Shown here: positions 24,400-35,630 of the stretch, in pieces | Numbering within the stretch: the stretch's first letter is position 1 | How the letters are laid out: each line of letters opens with the position of its first letter | Assembly (NCBI GenBank): GCA_016647705.1 | Contig: CM028328.1 | Coordinates: 482,001-546,000 of the forward strand | Reading direction: 5' to 3' | DNA length: 64,000 bases | Source: Eucommia ulmoides | Taxonomy: Eukaryota; Streptophyta; Magnoliopsida; Garryales; Eucommiaceae | Position numbers and translations under genes: made by a program | The notes under the pieces: model-generated | What the model was told of the DNA's origin: nothing | Seen by the model: the letters and a program-made list of their open reading frames with translations, nothing else | Database searches by the model: none

Positions 24400-24860
24400 A
24401 ATAGGGCCCAATACACCCCCCACCCCACCCCACCCCACCCCACCCACGTCACATATAAAGTCCAACATAACCTTATCCTATGACATATGCCTTACACCAT
24501 CAACTTACCCACTCACCTACACCTCATTTTTTGAACCCCCCACAAAAGGATAAATCACATTTTGCTCCCTTAATGTTTTAGGTGCAAACTTACTTTGCCC
24601 CCAATGTATTAATTTTTACAATTCCCCGCTTAAACTTTACTTTTTGTATTTCGTCCAATTGCTTGATCCAAATCAATTTTATCACCTTGGCGTTACAATT
24701 TGCCATTGGCTCGGGCAAGACTAAAATCAATTAATTGGACCAAATTGATACAAAGAGCAAACTTCAAGACACATTGCAACAATTAAGACGTCAGGAGAGA
24801 AAATAAGATAGCGCCGGAGCTTTAGGGTTGCAAAGTGCAATTTAACCACCAAAAAAAAAA
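24400..24860. repeat. C-rich repeat and a MITE-like foldback downstream of the WD40 gene
   Basis: Bases 24414-24446 are a (CACCC)n tract. Bases 24545-24860 have AAATCACATTTTGCTCCC at the left and TGCAAAGTGCAATTTAACC at the right in imperfect inverted agreement, like the Mutator-type MITEs elsewhere here. An A17 run and the sequence up to 24997 would belong to the 3' flank of the WD40 gene. Confidence 0.45.
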
Positions 24861-24997
24861 AAAAAACCCCCCACTAAAATCTAAGTTACACATCATTTTT
24901 AACTTTTACACATTGCTACATCACATGATTGAAAATGGGTAAGTACTACCCACCACAAATCCTTTATTGCCATATTTCGAAAAAAGAAAAATAAAAC

Positions 24998-27900
24998 TCA
25001 CAACATGGTATCGAAATGGGAGTAGTTCCGATGCCGACCGAACTCGAGGAGGCTACCGTAGGTGCGGTCCCACACTCCAACAAAGAGTGATTCCGTGTCG
25101 GGACTGAACGACATGCCGGAGATTTCACCGAAGAAATCGATCTCCTGCTCCCTCTCGTACCCGCTATTGACATCGAAGACGTGGACGAAGTCAGCGGGCT
25201 CCGCCATGGCCATGAATCGGCCGTCGGATGAGTAGCGGATCGATCGGATGGCTCCTAAGTTACCTTTTAGGGCGGCAAGGGACTTGGACAGGTTACGCAT
25301 GTCCCAAACTCGACATGTTTTGTCTTGGTTTCCGGTGGCAAAGGACAGGCCGTCAGGGTGCCATGCCGATGCAAACGAAAAATCCAAGTGCCCACATAAT
25401 GGTGCCACCGTCTGCAAAATATTAGATTTTTAGGTCAAATAGGGGCTAAAATGTACTTTTCATCATGTTTGATTGCAATCCCAATGTGTTTAATTTTCAC
25501 AATGTGCCCAAAAAATCAACGTGTGATGCATGCGTTGCTGCTTTAACAATTAAGATGATTAAAACGTGTTAACAGGATCAATTAGAGACAATATTGCTCT
25601 ATTGCATTCCCCGTTTTATTTTTCTTAATATTTAGGTCTCGTTTCAACTAGATTAAATCCATCCACGGCTACAAAAATAAGTTGCAAACACCCTAAAATA
25701 AAACGGCCAAATGAAACAAAGGGATTTATACGTACCTTTCCAGACCGAGAATCCACCAACATGCAATCTGGGTTATCTCCGACTATTATTAGAAGCTTAC
25801 CATCAGGACTAAGGGATGTATGCTGCAACCATAAGAAGAGAATAATGCTTAATACATAGACAACCAAATATAACTAATCATAAATCGTAATTGAAAAAGT
25901 TAAGATTGCAAGAGACAGCAGCGGCACTCGAAGTTTCAAACATTTTGAATCAACAAATGAATCAAACTGAAGATCATTCTTGAATGCCACTTAAATCACT
26001 TTCATAATGAGTTATACTAGCTTGCGCCTGACTATTCGGAGGAGCATTATGGGGATTACAAGATAACGACTCCCACAATCACAACCATGTGAGGCAAGGA
26101 CAAAATAATCACGACTTTCCTTTTTCTTTCACTTTTTTTTTTTTTTTTTGGGGGGGGGGGGGGGTCTTCCAAATTATGTTGTTCAATTTGATTTTCAGGC
26201 AAAAATTTACATTGATTGATTGGCTCAACCATGGGATTGATTGGGTGATGTGTTGCCATTTCTTTTTTCAAAGGATAAATCTATAAATATTAGGCTCATT
26301 CAACCGGGAAGAATGTACTTCAATCATTGAGATATTTGTGGTTGAGTATTCCACTACTCTTCTCTATTACTTAGGGTTTTTTTCTCCCACAAGCATGGTT
26401 ATCTCATGATGTCATTCTAAAAGAGAATTTATAGTAAGACAGACAAAGAGGAAAGAGGGCTAACTCACATTCACCGGCCAAGGGTAACGGGTATGCTTAA
26501 CAAGCTGAAATTTTTCCATATCAAAATCTCTGACTCCACAATCATTATTAGAAGCCGTAAAATGAACTGCACCACTGGAAACGTCCCCAAAAAAAAGGGT
26601 TAGCATGGTGCGTTGTTACTGTTTCAAAAACAGAGCAAGAAACAAAACAGATACCTGGGAGTAGTATAAATATCCAAAGCATTGGTGATGGCGTTATCAT
26701 CATAAGTTGTCCTGTAACAGTAGCTAACTCCAGGTCTATCTAGGTACTGCACTCAGATTACGAGGAGGGGGGAGGGGGAGAATCTCAGCGTCAAAGTTCA
26801 CATTTTCTGATAACTAGCATGATTAAAGCAAAGTTTTGCAGCATCTACTATCTTGAAAGCAAAAGTGATAACATACAGTTTTTTTTAAATGTCTTTTCAT
26901 TAATGGTCGGCATTGATTTGAGAAGAAAGGATGAATCAGAATGGTTTATGGAAGTTTTTGGGGGAAACTCTCGCCCAGAAATTTCACCGCCCCACTCCTA
27001 AGACGGTTAGGTTAAATTATATTTTGTACCCTTTAAGTCTCATATATGTACTTTATTAGCCAAATTTTTATTACCATTTTTTTACACTTAAAAAATTTGA
27101 AAATCCATATAGTGTCTTTAGGCACGGCGAGTCCCTTGTGTAGTAAAATGTATAACTAGACAAACTAATAAACAGAAGAATGAAAAAAAAACCTATATTG
27201 TTCTATCGAGTTTTCTAGAGCACATTATTTTAGACTACACCATAACTCATACTACCAATGAGGAAAGTGAAATAGACTCGTCAAAGATGAAGCAAAACGG
27301 GCATAAAGAAGCAACTTGCTAATACAATGAAATTTAACTAACCTTGCATATAAGCTCACCCTGAAATCCACCAGCTACTAGCAATTTATCTTTTACTGCT
27401 AGCGTGCTAACCTGGGTTTGTGTAAACCCCTCCAACAGACTTCCGGGATGTTTCTACATCAAAAGAATAGATACAATTAGTTTCATGATAAGCAAGATAC
27501 CGTAATGAAATTAAAGTTATGCAAGACCAATCACCTCATTTGGTGCCACATGTCCTGATACATTTAGAAATTCTGACTGTTTGCAAGTTAAAGACGACCA
27601 GTGAACAACAGAGAAATGAGACATAAGGTAAACATCATGCTTTGATGTAGCCCAAACCAAGTTTCTCAACTGCATTTTCAAGGGGGGGAAGGAGAAAAAC
27701 AAAATAAGAAGTTATGGAGCAAATGAGACTCACGCATCAAACAAAACCCAACAGGTAAAAGTTTAGAAGCAACTTGTTCAACCTGAAAATGAAGAATTGT
27801 AGATTTTACGGATCTTGAATTTCGTCTGAAATCATAAAACAAGGCCCCTTTCTTCGTCATTTTGCAATCCTGTTAACCAGGAACAGATGAGCACTGAGCA

Positions 27901-29258
27901 CATGATAAGCGACAAATGGGGTTTTATATAGGGGTGGCAATTTGCGACACAACACAAGATACACGATACAGAATCGACACATAATTAATGGGATAGGGTT
28001 GGGGATTTTGCAACACAGAATAGACAATTGCACCACATGAGAGCTACACAAAAAATATGGGTTGGTTAGGGTCGACCTGCAAAACTCAATTCCAATAGCT
28101 TTAACCCATTTATTTAATGGGTCAAGGTGTTAACTTGATAACTTGAATTTGACACGAACTCGGTATCGATTCCATAATTTGTTACTAACCTATTACCTGA
28201 ATAATGTCCTATTACTCAAACAACTCAATTTTACTTCTCCAAAATTCTATATTATAGTTCCAAGATTTATTAAATCTATTGATGAATAAATTTTTGTTAT
28301 AGAAATAATATTTCACATAATTAACAACTGAAATAGGTTGGTGGGTTGTATACAAGTTGTGTCGACTCGGACACAACTGATATAAAACAACACCACCTTT
28401 GTCCCACCTAAGTAGAGTTGCTACATGAATCCTTTTGCACCATACAAATCGTTCGAGGCCATTCCCTCAGTTAACTTCACACCAATCAAATCATTCCCAA
28501 TTGTCTCATCCCACATTCACTTAGGTCTTATCTTTCCTCCTTGGCGCACCTTCCACATGAATACAGCAGTCCGCATTTAAGTGACTCAATTTTTAAACAA
28601 GCAGACTTGGGATTCATTTTGTGACACGTTTAATAAACAGGCAAGGTTAGAATTATGAATCTATGGACTCGAACCAGAAATTACCCGCAAACGAATATTA
28701 CACAACACGACGTGATTGCCCCTAATTTTACATAGTAATCAGCAGAATATATTTTACCTTCTCTGACCCCTCCCCAGATTGAGGAATATTTTCATAGTTC
28801 TTGTACTGCTCCAGCCTTGTCTGTCGATACTTCTCTCGGGTAATACTAAGCCTTTCCCATGGAATCCCTTGAATGTCTTTGCCTCTCCTAGCTTGGGCAG
28901 CAGAAGTATCTGCCATTTTGTTATTCTACACAACCAGATATAAAGGAATCAAACCAACTAAAAACTTACAAATGTTCCTCTTCAAAGAAATGCAAAATAA
29001 AGAAGAGATAGAGAGAACGGGAGCGTACAATAGAACCAAAATCAAATAAGCAAAACAGAATAAACATGTATCTCCTCCAACTATTGCCTTGAGTGCATAA
29101 AAGTACAAAATACATACCATATAGTCATATTCATCAACATCAGAGTCTGATCCGCCAATATCTTTTCCACAGAACTCATCATCCATATCATCATCAACAT
29201 CTTCCATTTCATATTCATCTGCCATGTAATCAGCATCATCTTCTTGGTGATGCGACAT
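24998..29258 (-). CDS. WD40 repeat protein, C2A9.03-like plant family
   Basis: Nine coding exons on the minus strand join in frame: 29258-29118, 28925-28758, 27869-27783, 27669-27535, 27453-27343, 26746-26655, 26574-26469, 25822-25736 and 25411-24998, giving 446 residues. The N-terminus is highly acidic (DEYEMEDVDDDMDDEF) and is followed by the conserved GIPWERLSITREKYRQTRL, typical of this transducin-like family. The C-terminal half forms WD40 repeats, with clear blades at HTSLSPDGKLL, HPDGLSFATGNQD-CRVWD (about residues 327-346) and RYSSDGRFMAMAEPADFVHVFD. Such proteins are scaffolds; the partner of this one is not known to me. A leader intron is likely from an acceptor at 29262 to a donor at 30713. 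The match in Arabidopsis by gene order is AT5G56190. Every border obeys GT/AG. Confidence 0.92.
27929..28640 (-). mobile_element. hAT-like fragment and 3' end of an RTE-type LINE in a WD40 intron
   Basis: GGGGTGGCAATTTGCGACAC at 27929 resembles a hAT terminus, and the following sequence has the CACGA/TTGACACGA words typical of the element at 251-879. Bases 28386-28640, read on the minus strand, end with GGATTCATGTAGC...GGTGGGACAAAGG and a TTG-rich tail, which is how plant RTE-class LINEs end. Both are truncated and sit between coding exons 2 and 3. Confidence 0.45.
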
Positions 29259-29260
29259 GA

Positions 29261-30960
29261 TCTGTTCAACAAATTGCAAGAAAATAGTGAATTAGCAGAA
29301 AATGTGAGATTTAGCTCCCACCATAAACACAAACGATCAAGAATTTTGTGAGGTTATACATGCAAGTGATTCTACCTCAATAGTTGTTATGGCCATATAA
29401 CAAGAAAACAAGTCCCCAGGAACTAGTAAGTATTAGTGAACAAATAGTATATTAGCTCACAAAAAGCAGTTCAACACACTAAAGCATTGATTTTCATAAT
29501 AATAGATTAAACGTGAAAATGATATCTATTGTCTGAAAATAATTAACCAAATTTTATATTTAATCAGACAAACAATCCTTTACAGCTTTACCTTAATCTC
29601 AAAGTAAGTGCAAGGAATATGGTAAGCAGGACACAAAACAAGAACCATAGTGCACCTCTATTTTTCATTCCTCAAAACCAACAGTAAACTATACATTGCC
29701 TACGTTTTAAATTAAGTATTATCGACTGAACATGGATTCATCTCAACCATATGTCACGTAATCGCTGGAATATGAGATCAAGAGTGCTTTACGTGTAGGT
29801 GACAGCCCAAATAAGGCCTAAGACTATCCACAAAGGCATAGAAATATCTAAAATTGAGCAATTATGTCTTGAAAACCAACCTCAAGATGCATAACAAATG
29901 CTGAATGATGTCACTAATTGTCATTTAATGGCAAAAGTGAGCCTAGAAATTGACTACCTTCACTTATAAAGTTACCAACATCCACTACTTAAATGAGTGA
30001 AAGAAACACAAATAATCAAGCAAAACTCCTCAATGAAGCAATCACTATATTCCTTTTTTCAAAATAAAATCATGAGGCCCTAAAATCCACTCCGAAATCA
30101 CATCCAACAAGCGTCATCATTTCAAATTTCATTAACATATAACCTGTTAACATCAGCTATAACCCCAAAAATAGCTTTTCCCAACCTCATATAGAACACT
30201 CGACACAACCAAAAAACAAAAAGTACCCTATGGCCCTCTACATACATGAAGCAATATGTTCAACAAAACTATAGCACCAGAAACCAGTTAGAAAGCATAA
30301 GTAAATCGAGCTAAGATGACGCGTGCAACAACACACATCTACAATTGTAATATTGGTTTGTCTACATAGGCAAATCCCAAACCTAGCACACCATTCCATG
30401 TAAAGTCACTCGAAACATACATGAAGACCCCTAGATATATCATTCAGTTCATAATTAATACCTTTTGCTAGACTGCCCCAATCCCAAATGTGTAATTACC
30501 TTATAAAAGAGAAATCGTTTGATTTCATTCTATAGTGTTCATCCATATAATCCTTTAACCCCAAAAAGAAATAAAACGAGAACAGCTAAAACAACTTCAG
30601 AACAACAAAAAGGAACACAATCAAAGAAAACCCACATGACCACACACAGAAATCGAACCAGAATTACATGCGAAAGAACAAAAAGAAACAAAAACGATGA
30701 ACAAATTCCTCACCTAAGGTTCGACAGATCAAAAGAACAATCGATCTCGATCTCAAAAACCCTCGTATCAGTAATTAAACATAACCCGACCTAATTTTTG
30801 ACAATTGAACCGCAAAATTAGGGAGCAAAGTAGATCGAGATGGATCTGGAAGAAGAAGAGAAGATTGAGGAATATCAATCGTTTCTCCGGCCAACGTCCG
30901 GTCCAAGAAATGGGTTCGAAAGCGATTGGTTTCTGCCGTAAAAATGGAAATTCTCCCTCG
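29261..30960 (-). promoter_or_regulatory. 5' leader and leader intron of the WD40 gene
   Basis: An acceptor TTGTTGAACAG lies three bases before the ATG at 29258. A matching donor, AACCTTAG|GTGAGG, is at 30714/30713. The upstream leader exon would lie between 30714 and about 30960, a purine- and GA-rich stretch when read on the plus strand. No coding frame was seen in this intron. Confidence 0.5.
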
Positions 30961-30999
30961 AATGGCGCCTCTAAATATCACGAATTTGTCATGGTTGTC

Positions 31000-32360
31000 T
31001 GGGCCTCGAGGCAGAGTAATAAATTTATCAATGGCTCCACCAACATCAATATTTCAAGGACTATTATAATTACTTTTTCTCCCCTTTTACTTTGCTTTTC
31101 TTTCGTTTTAACTCCTCTATTTTAAAAAAGATTACACATTTCCGCTTTTCATTCTCGACTAAAACGACAAACTCAAAGAAAAATGATTTTTTCGGCGAAC
31201 AGTCCATGGAATTAACATTTTAGCCTATGCAGTTCACGAGTTACTGTCAAATATTCAAAAAAATGGTACACCATAAAATTATTACAATTTTTTGCATGAA
31301 ATTTTTTTGTACTGTGATAACTTAAACTTCTAGGAAATTATTGTAATGCATGAACTGCATGAATTAAAATTTTAATTTCGTAGGTTGTTCATCAAAATTT
31401 TTAAAAAAATATATATAAAATGATTTTACTATTTTTTTTTTTATAATTTAATCTATATTTAAAGATTAAAAAAAAAAAAAGCATTTTTCTCTAATTTTCT
31501 TTCCCTCTCGTTTTTTTATTTTTTTAATAAGGACAAAATAAAATTAAAATTATGATAAATGATTGTTTTGTACTTATCCTGTAAAATTTAGATAGAAAAT
31601 TTAATTATACTGATTTTTTAACATGTTTATTCACGTTCAACAAAAAAAAAAAAGTTCGCTTTCTAATTTATTACAATTGGAAGGCGATAAAATATAAGTT
31701 TTTAGAATAAAAGGACTAAAATAAAATAAGATCAAAATATAGGGATTAAAAGACAATTAACCCTTTATTTTTATATTTTTAGTATATTCACACAATATTT
31801 TTTTAATTTTTTTTTTTTTAATTAATTATTTGAGGATATCAACAAACAATTCTCAAAAATACAAACTATATGAAAAATAAATTTATAAATTAAAAGTCTT
31901 TTAATAAAAAATAAAAGTAAAAAAAGTTGTCGTTTGGAAAAGACAAAAAAGATGGTGATTTTCTAACAATGATTAGGTGTCATTGATAGAACTCTTAATA
32001 AAAAAAATTATCCATTTTTAGTTTTTAATTTTTTTTATTATTCCAGTCGTTATCAACTTTAATTTTAAATATTATTTATATTTTAATTAATATTTATTAT
32101 AATATCAATGCTAATTTTTGTGTTAAAAATTACAATTTTAGAGATTGATGAATTAAGATTTTTTTATCTAAATTTTCTCAACCAACGAGGTTCTTTTCGA
32201 TTTAAAAATTGATTATATGGATTATATATATATATATATTATAAAACTCATTTTTAATTTTTGATTTTTTATATAAGTAAAAGTATTTTTTTAATATTGT
32301 GTAAAATTTGTGCTCAAATTTTTAGTTGGACAAAATAAATTATTTTTAAAAAATAAAATA
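31000..32360. other. AT-rich intergenic DNA, nothing recognised
   Basis: Apart from poly-A and poly-T runs and an (AT)n tract at 32225-32240, I see no gene, RNA or definite transposon in this stretch between the divergent WD40 and PPR genes. Confidence 0.5.
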
Positions 32361-32370
32361 AAAATAAAAA

Positions 32371-32780
32371 GTGGTTTTGATACTTTGCACCCTTGAAGTT
32401 TAACCGTCGTTTCACTTTGGTCCTCATAGTTGCAATGTGAACACCTAATACCCCGAAGTGCTGTAATCATCTCACATCTCTATTACAATTTTAGACAATA
32501 ATCAGTCAATCACGTGTATCCAACTATTTTTTAGGGTTCTTTATGGACAAATATTTTGTCGGAAAAGAAAAGGTTGGAATTGTCCTTAAACCAGTGAAGC
32601 ACATGATAGATGACTGTTTTCGTCTAAAATTGTAATGGAAATAATAACTTGGACTGTAATGAAGACTTGAACTGTAGTGGGGTGATTAAGAAATTTTGAG
32701 GTGTTATACGCATAAATTGATACTATAGGGACCAAATTGATATTTTTGTGAATTGTAGGGGTACAAAGTGTCAAACTCCC
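32371..32780. mobile_element. Mutator-like MITE (410 bp) just upstream of the PPR gene
   Basis: It starts GTGGTTTTGATACTTTGC and ends GTACAAAGTGTCAAACTCCC, in inverted agreement. It is flanked by the 9-bp direct repeat AAATAAAAA on both sides (32362-32370 and 32781-32789), as expected for Mutator-superfamily insertion. The same family is seen at 43604-44063. Because the flank is A-rich, the duplication alone would be weak evidence; the inverted termini support it. Confidence 0.75.
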
Positions 32781-32846
32781 AAATAAAAATAAGAGAAGAT
32801 AAAAGGGGCCTTAGAAATTGGGCCTTACCTTATCTTACCCTTTCAC

Positions 32847-34454
32847 ATGGCTTCTTCCTCACTGCAAGCATCTCTGATCAACCGGAGCAAGTTGCCGCAT
32901 CCACCGTCACCGGTGATCTCCGCCGCAAAAACTCCGCCACCAGCCTTCTTCTTACTGCACTTGTGTCATAATTTCAAAGAAATCACGCAGTTGCATGGCC
33001 AGATGGTGGTTTCCGGCCAATTCAATCACTCTCCAACAGCTGGTAAGCTCGTTGAATCCTACGTCTCCGTTTCGCAATTCGACATCGCCGTCTCTGTTTT
33101 CAGAAAAATCAAATTGCCTAACGTTTTCACCTTCAATACCGCGATTAGAGCCCTATTGCTAAGCAATCGCCCTCACGATTCAATCTTGCTGTACAGTGAT
33201 CTGTTAATGGCGGGGCGTGAACCAGACACACACAGTTACACGTTTGTTCTGAAAGCATGTTCGCGATTGAAGGCCATCGTCGAAGGTAAACAGATTCACT
33301 GCCGTTTGATTAAGATCGGGAATGAGATTAGACTCCATAGCTATGTTCGGAGCTCGCTCATAAACATGTATGCCGCTTCAGGTAGTATGGATCTTGCACA
33401 ACAGGTGTTCGATGAATTGCCTGAAGAAAATGTCGACGTCAAAAACTCCATGATCTCCGGTTACATCAACAACGGTGACGTGGAGAAAGCTTTGGAAACG
33501 TTCGATAACATGACGGTGAGAGATACCGCGTCGTGGAGTGCGATGGTGGCAGGGTACACTAAGAACGGGTTATACACGGAGGCGCTGTTGATTTTCCGGG
33601 AGATGACGGCTGCCGGAGTTGAACTCAACGAGTCGGCGCTCGTGAGCGCTTTATCCGCCTGTGCTCGATCGTCGGCTTTGGACCAAGGGCGGTGGATCCA
33701 TTTATACATCGAGAAGAAGGGGATCGCCATTACAGCAAGACTAGGTCATGCTCTGATCGACATGTACGCCAAATGTGGCTGCATCGAGTCAAGCTACCAG
33801 GTATTTGACGATTTGCCCCACAGAGATTTCATGGTTTGGGGAGCCATGATTTCCGGACTAGCCGCCCATGGAGAAGCCGACGCGTGTTTTAAACTCTTCG
33901 ATCAGATGGTCGCCGGAGGAACAAGTCCAAACGACGTGCATTTCCTCAGCCTCCTCTCCGCCTGCGCTCACACCGGAAAAGTCCAATCAGGGCTAAATTT
34001 CTTCCACCAAATGGTAAATCTCTACAAAATCAAACCCTCTATTGAACATTGCGGTTGTATAGTCGATCTCCTCTCTCGTCCCGGCCTGTTAGAAGAAGCC
34101 GAAACACTCATCTCATCAATGGCGGAAAACCCTAATTCCGCCATATGGGGTGCTCTACTGAGTGATTGCCGAACCCACAGAGACCTCGAGAGAGGGGAAC
34201 GAGCGGCAAAGCTGTTGATGGCGGTAGAACCAATGTCCGGCGACCGGTGTAAGGCGGCGGCGAGACTGTTTGATGATATGGGAGAGAGAGAAGAAGCCAT
34301 TGAAATAAGGAAGATGGTGAGATTGAAGGGGTTGAAATCAAGAAATGGGTGTAGCGCCATTGAAGTTGATGGTGAGGCTCATGAGTTTGTGGTAGGGGAG
34401 AGTCAAATGAGTATGGCTGGAGAGATTCATGCCATTTTAGATGGCAACGGTTAG
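32847..34454 (+). CDS. PLS-class pentatricopeptide repeat protein (E subgroup)
   Basis: This intronless frame encodes 535 residues. PPR proteins bind organelle RNA through tandem 35-residue helical repeats; members with E domains usually take part in C-to-U editing. Repeats are visible from about residue 90 (VFTFNTAIRALLLSNRPHDS) to about 420, including SYTFVLKACSRLKAIVEGKQ, SWSAMVAGYTKNGLYTEAL, LIDMYAKCGCIESSYQVFDD and VWGAMISGLAAHGEADACF. The E region from about 435 holds IWGALLSDCRTHRDLERGE, is shortened around EPMSGDRCKAAARLFDD, and ends GCSAIEVDGEAHEFVVGE. There is no DYW domain. The first 30 residues are Ser/Pro-rich and basic and may be an organelle targeting signal. It occupies the place where Arabidopsis has ARP8 (AT5G56180), so it is a lineage-specific neighbour. 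Confidence 0.9.
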   Translation: MASSSLQASLINRSKLPHPPSPVISAAKTPPPAFFLLHLCHNFKEITQLHGQMVVSGQFNHSPTAGKLVESYVSVSQFDIAVSVFRKIKLPNVFTFNTAIRALLLSNRPHDSILLYSDLLMAGREPDTHSYTFVLKACSRLKAIVEGKQIHCRLIKIGNEIRLHSYVRSSLINMYAASGSMDLAQQVFDELPEENVDVKNSMISGYINNGDVEKALETFDNMTVRDTASWSAMVAGYTKNGLYTEALLIFREMTAAGVELNESALVSALSACARSSALDQGRWIHLYIEKKGIAITARLGHALIDMYAKCGCIESSYQVFDDLPHRDFMVWGAMISGLAAHGEADACFKLFDQMVAGGTSPNDVHFLSLLSACAHTGKVQSGLNFFHQMVNLYKIKPSIEHCGCIVDLLSRPGLLEEAETLISSMAENPNSAIWGALLSDCRTHRDLERGERAAKLLMAVEPMSGDRCKAAARLFDDMGEREEAIEIRKMVRLKGLKSRNGCSAIEVDGEAHEFVVGESQMSMAGEIHAILDGNG

Positions 34455-34459
34455 TTCCC

Positions 34460-35420
34460 TGTTTGGCGCCCATCTTAAAAACTCGAAATCTTGGTTTCAA
34501 ATACCCAAAAATGAATAGGTTTATAACGGCATAAATCCGTAAGCCAAACAGGTCGTAATATTTTTTATATTTTTTTTTAGTACGGAAGAAAGGGTTGAAT
34601 TCTAGACTTTTCACAAGGGAAACTAAATATATATCCATTAAATTACAAGTTTTTAGGATAAATCGTAATATTATTTTAAACTGGATGGTGTAATAAGAGT
34701 TGTAAAGAAAAAACATGACAAATTAAAACATGTCACGTCTATTTTTGGATATTTATTTATAAAAATGAATTAGGGTGCGTTTAGATGAAGAATTTTAGGA
34801 GAATTAAATTTTGACAAAAAAACTCCAAAACATTGTTTTCAATACCCAAATCAATTTTAAAAACGCTATAAATTGTATTTTCACATATTTAATTGCAAAG
34901 CCAAACATGTCATAAATATCATTTTTCTTTTAAATTATTATTTTAGGATAATGTTTGTTCGGACCAGTTTATACGCACCTCAATTAATCACCTTTAAAAA
35001 TTATCTTAAGGGCAAACTCTCACATATTGACTTGCTCCATTCATAATTAAATTCAAGATTTAATTCTTTTTAAATATTTTTTAGTACACACTTTTTTTAT
35101 CTATAAAATCAATCTAAAATAAAATAAGGGTACATTTAGGTGAAGAATTTTGGGAGAAAACTAGATTTTGATAATAAATTTCAAAATTCAAGTGCTATTT
35201 TTCGTAAATGTAAATGGTATAAAAAATAGAACATCAATAAAATTTCAATTTCAAAATAAACCCAAAAAAAATGTTAATATTCCATCAAATTATCAAATCA
35301 TTTTTAGTTCATCAATAAATATTAAAAATGACTTACAATAAAAAACAGTCCTTGATGATCTATGCATATTGTTACAAAAAAAAAATAAAAAATACAATCG
35401 TTGAAACAACACAAAACCTT
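34460..35420. other. AT-rich intergenic DNA between the PPR and LLG1-like genes
   Basis: Two related fragments, near 34772 (GGGTGCGTTTAGATGAAGAA) and 35127 (GGGTACATTTAGGTGAAGAA), look like ends of a small MITE family. Nothing else is recognised. Confidence 0.35.
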
Positions 35421-35421
35421 A

Positions 35422-35556
35422 GGTAGTGTTTGGTTGTATGGAATTGGGACTCGGAATTGGAATTACAAATGAACGCATGTAAATTTCTAAAACTCTGAAT
35501 GCGTTTGTTTCTAATTCCAATTCCAGGGCACCAATTCTGTGCTTCCAAACGCTACC
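35422..35556. mobile_element. Tourist-like (PIF/Harbinger) MITE
   Basis: This 135-bp unit starts GGTAGTGTTTGG and ends CCAAACGCTACC, inverted repeats with one mismatch. It is flanked by TTA on both sides, the 3-bp target of PIF/Harbinger elements. It lies 75 bp beyond the stop codon of the LLG1-like gene, probably within or next to the 3' UTR. Confidence 0.7.
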
Positions 35557-35630
35557 TTAGTTTTTTTCCCGCCCTTTCACAAAACCAATTGAAGAAACAG
35601 CAACAACAACAACAATGTTTTTGTTCTTTC

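Noticed and set aside
34132-34716. Minus-strand frame of 194 codons over the PPR gene 3' end
   Set aside because: Shadow of the PPR coding sequence extended into AT-rich flank.
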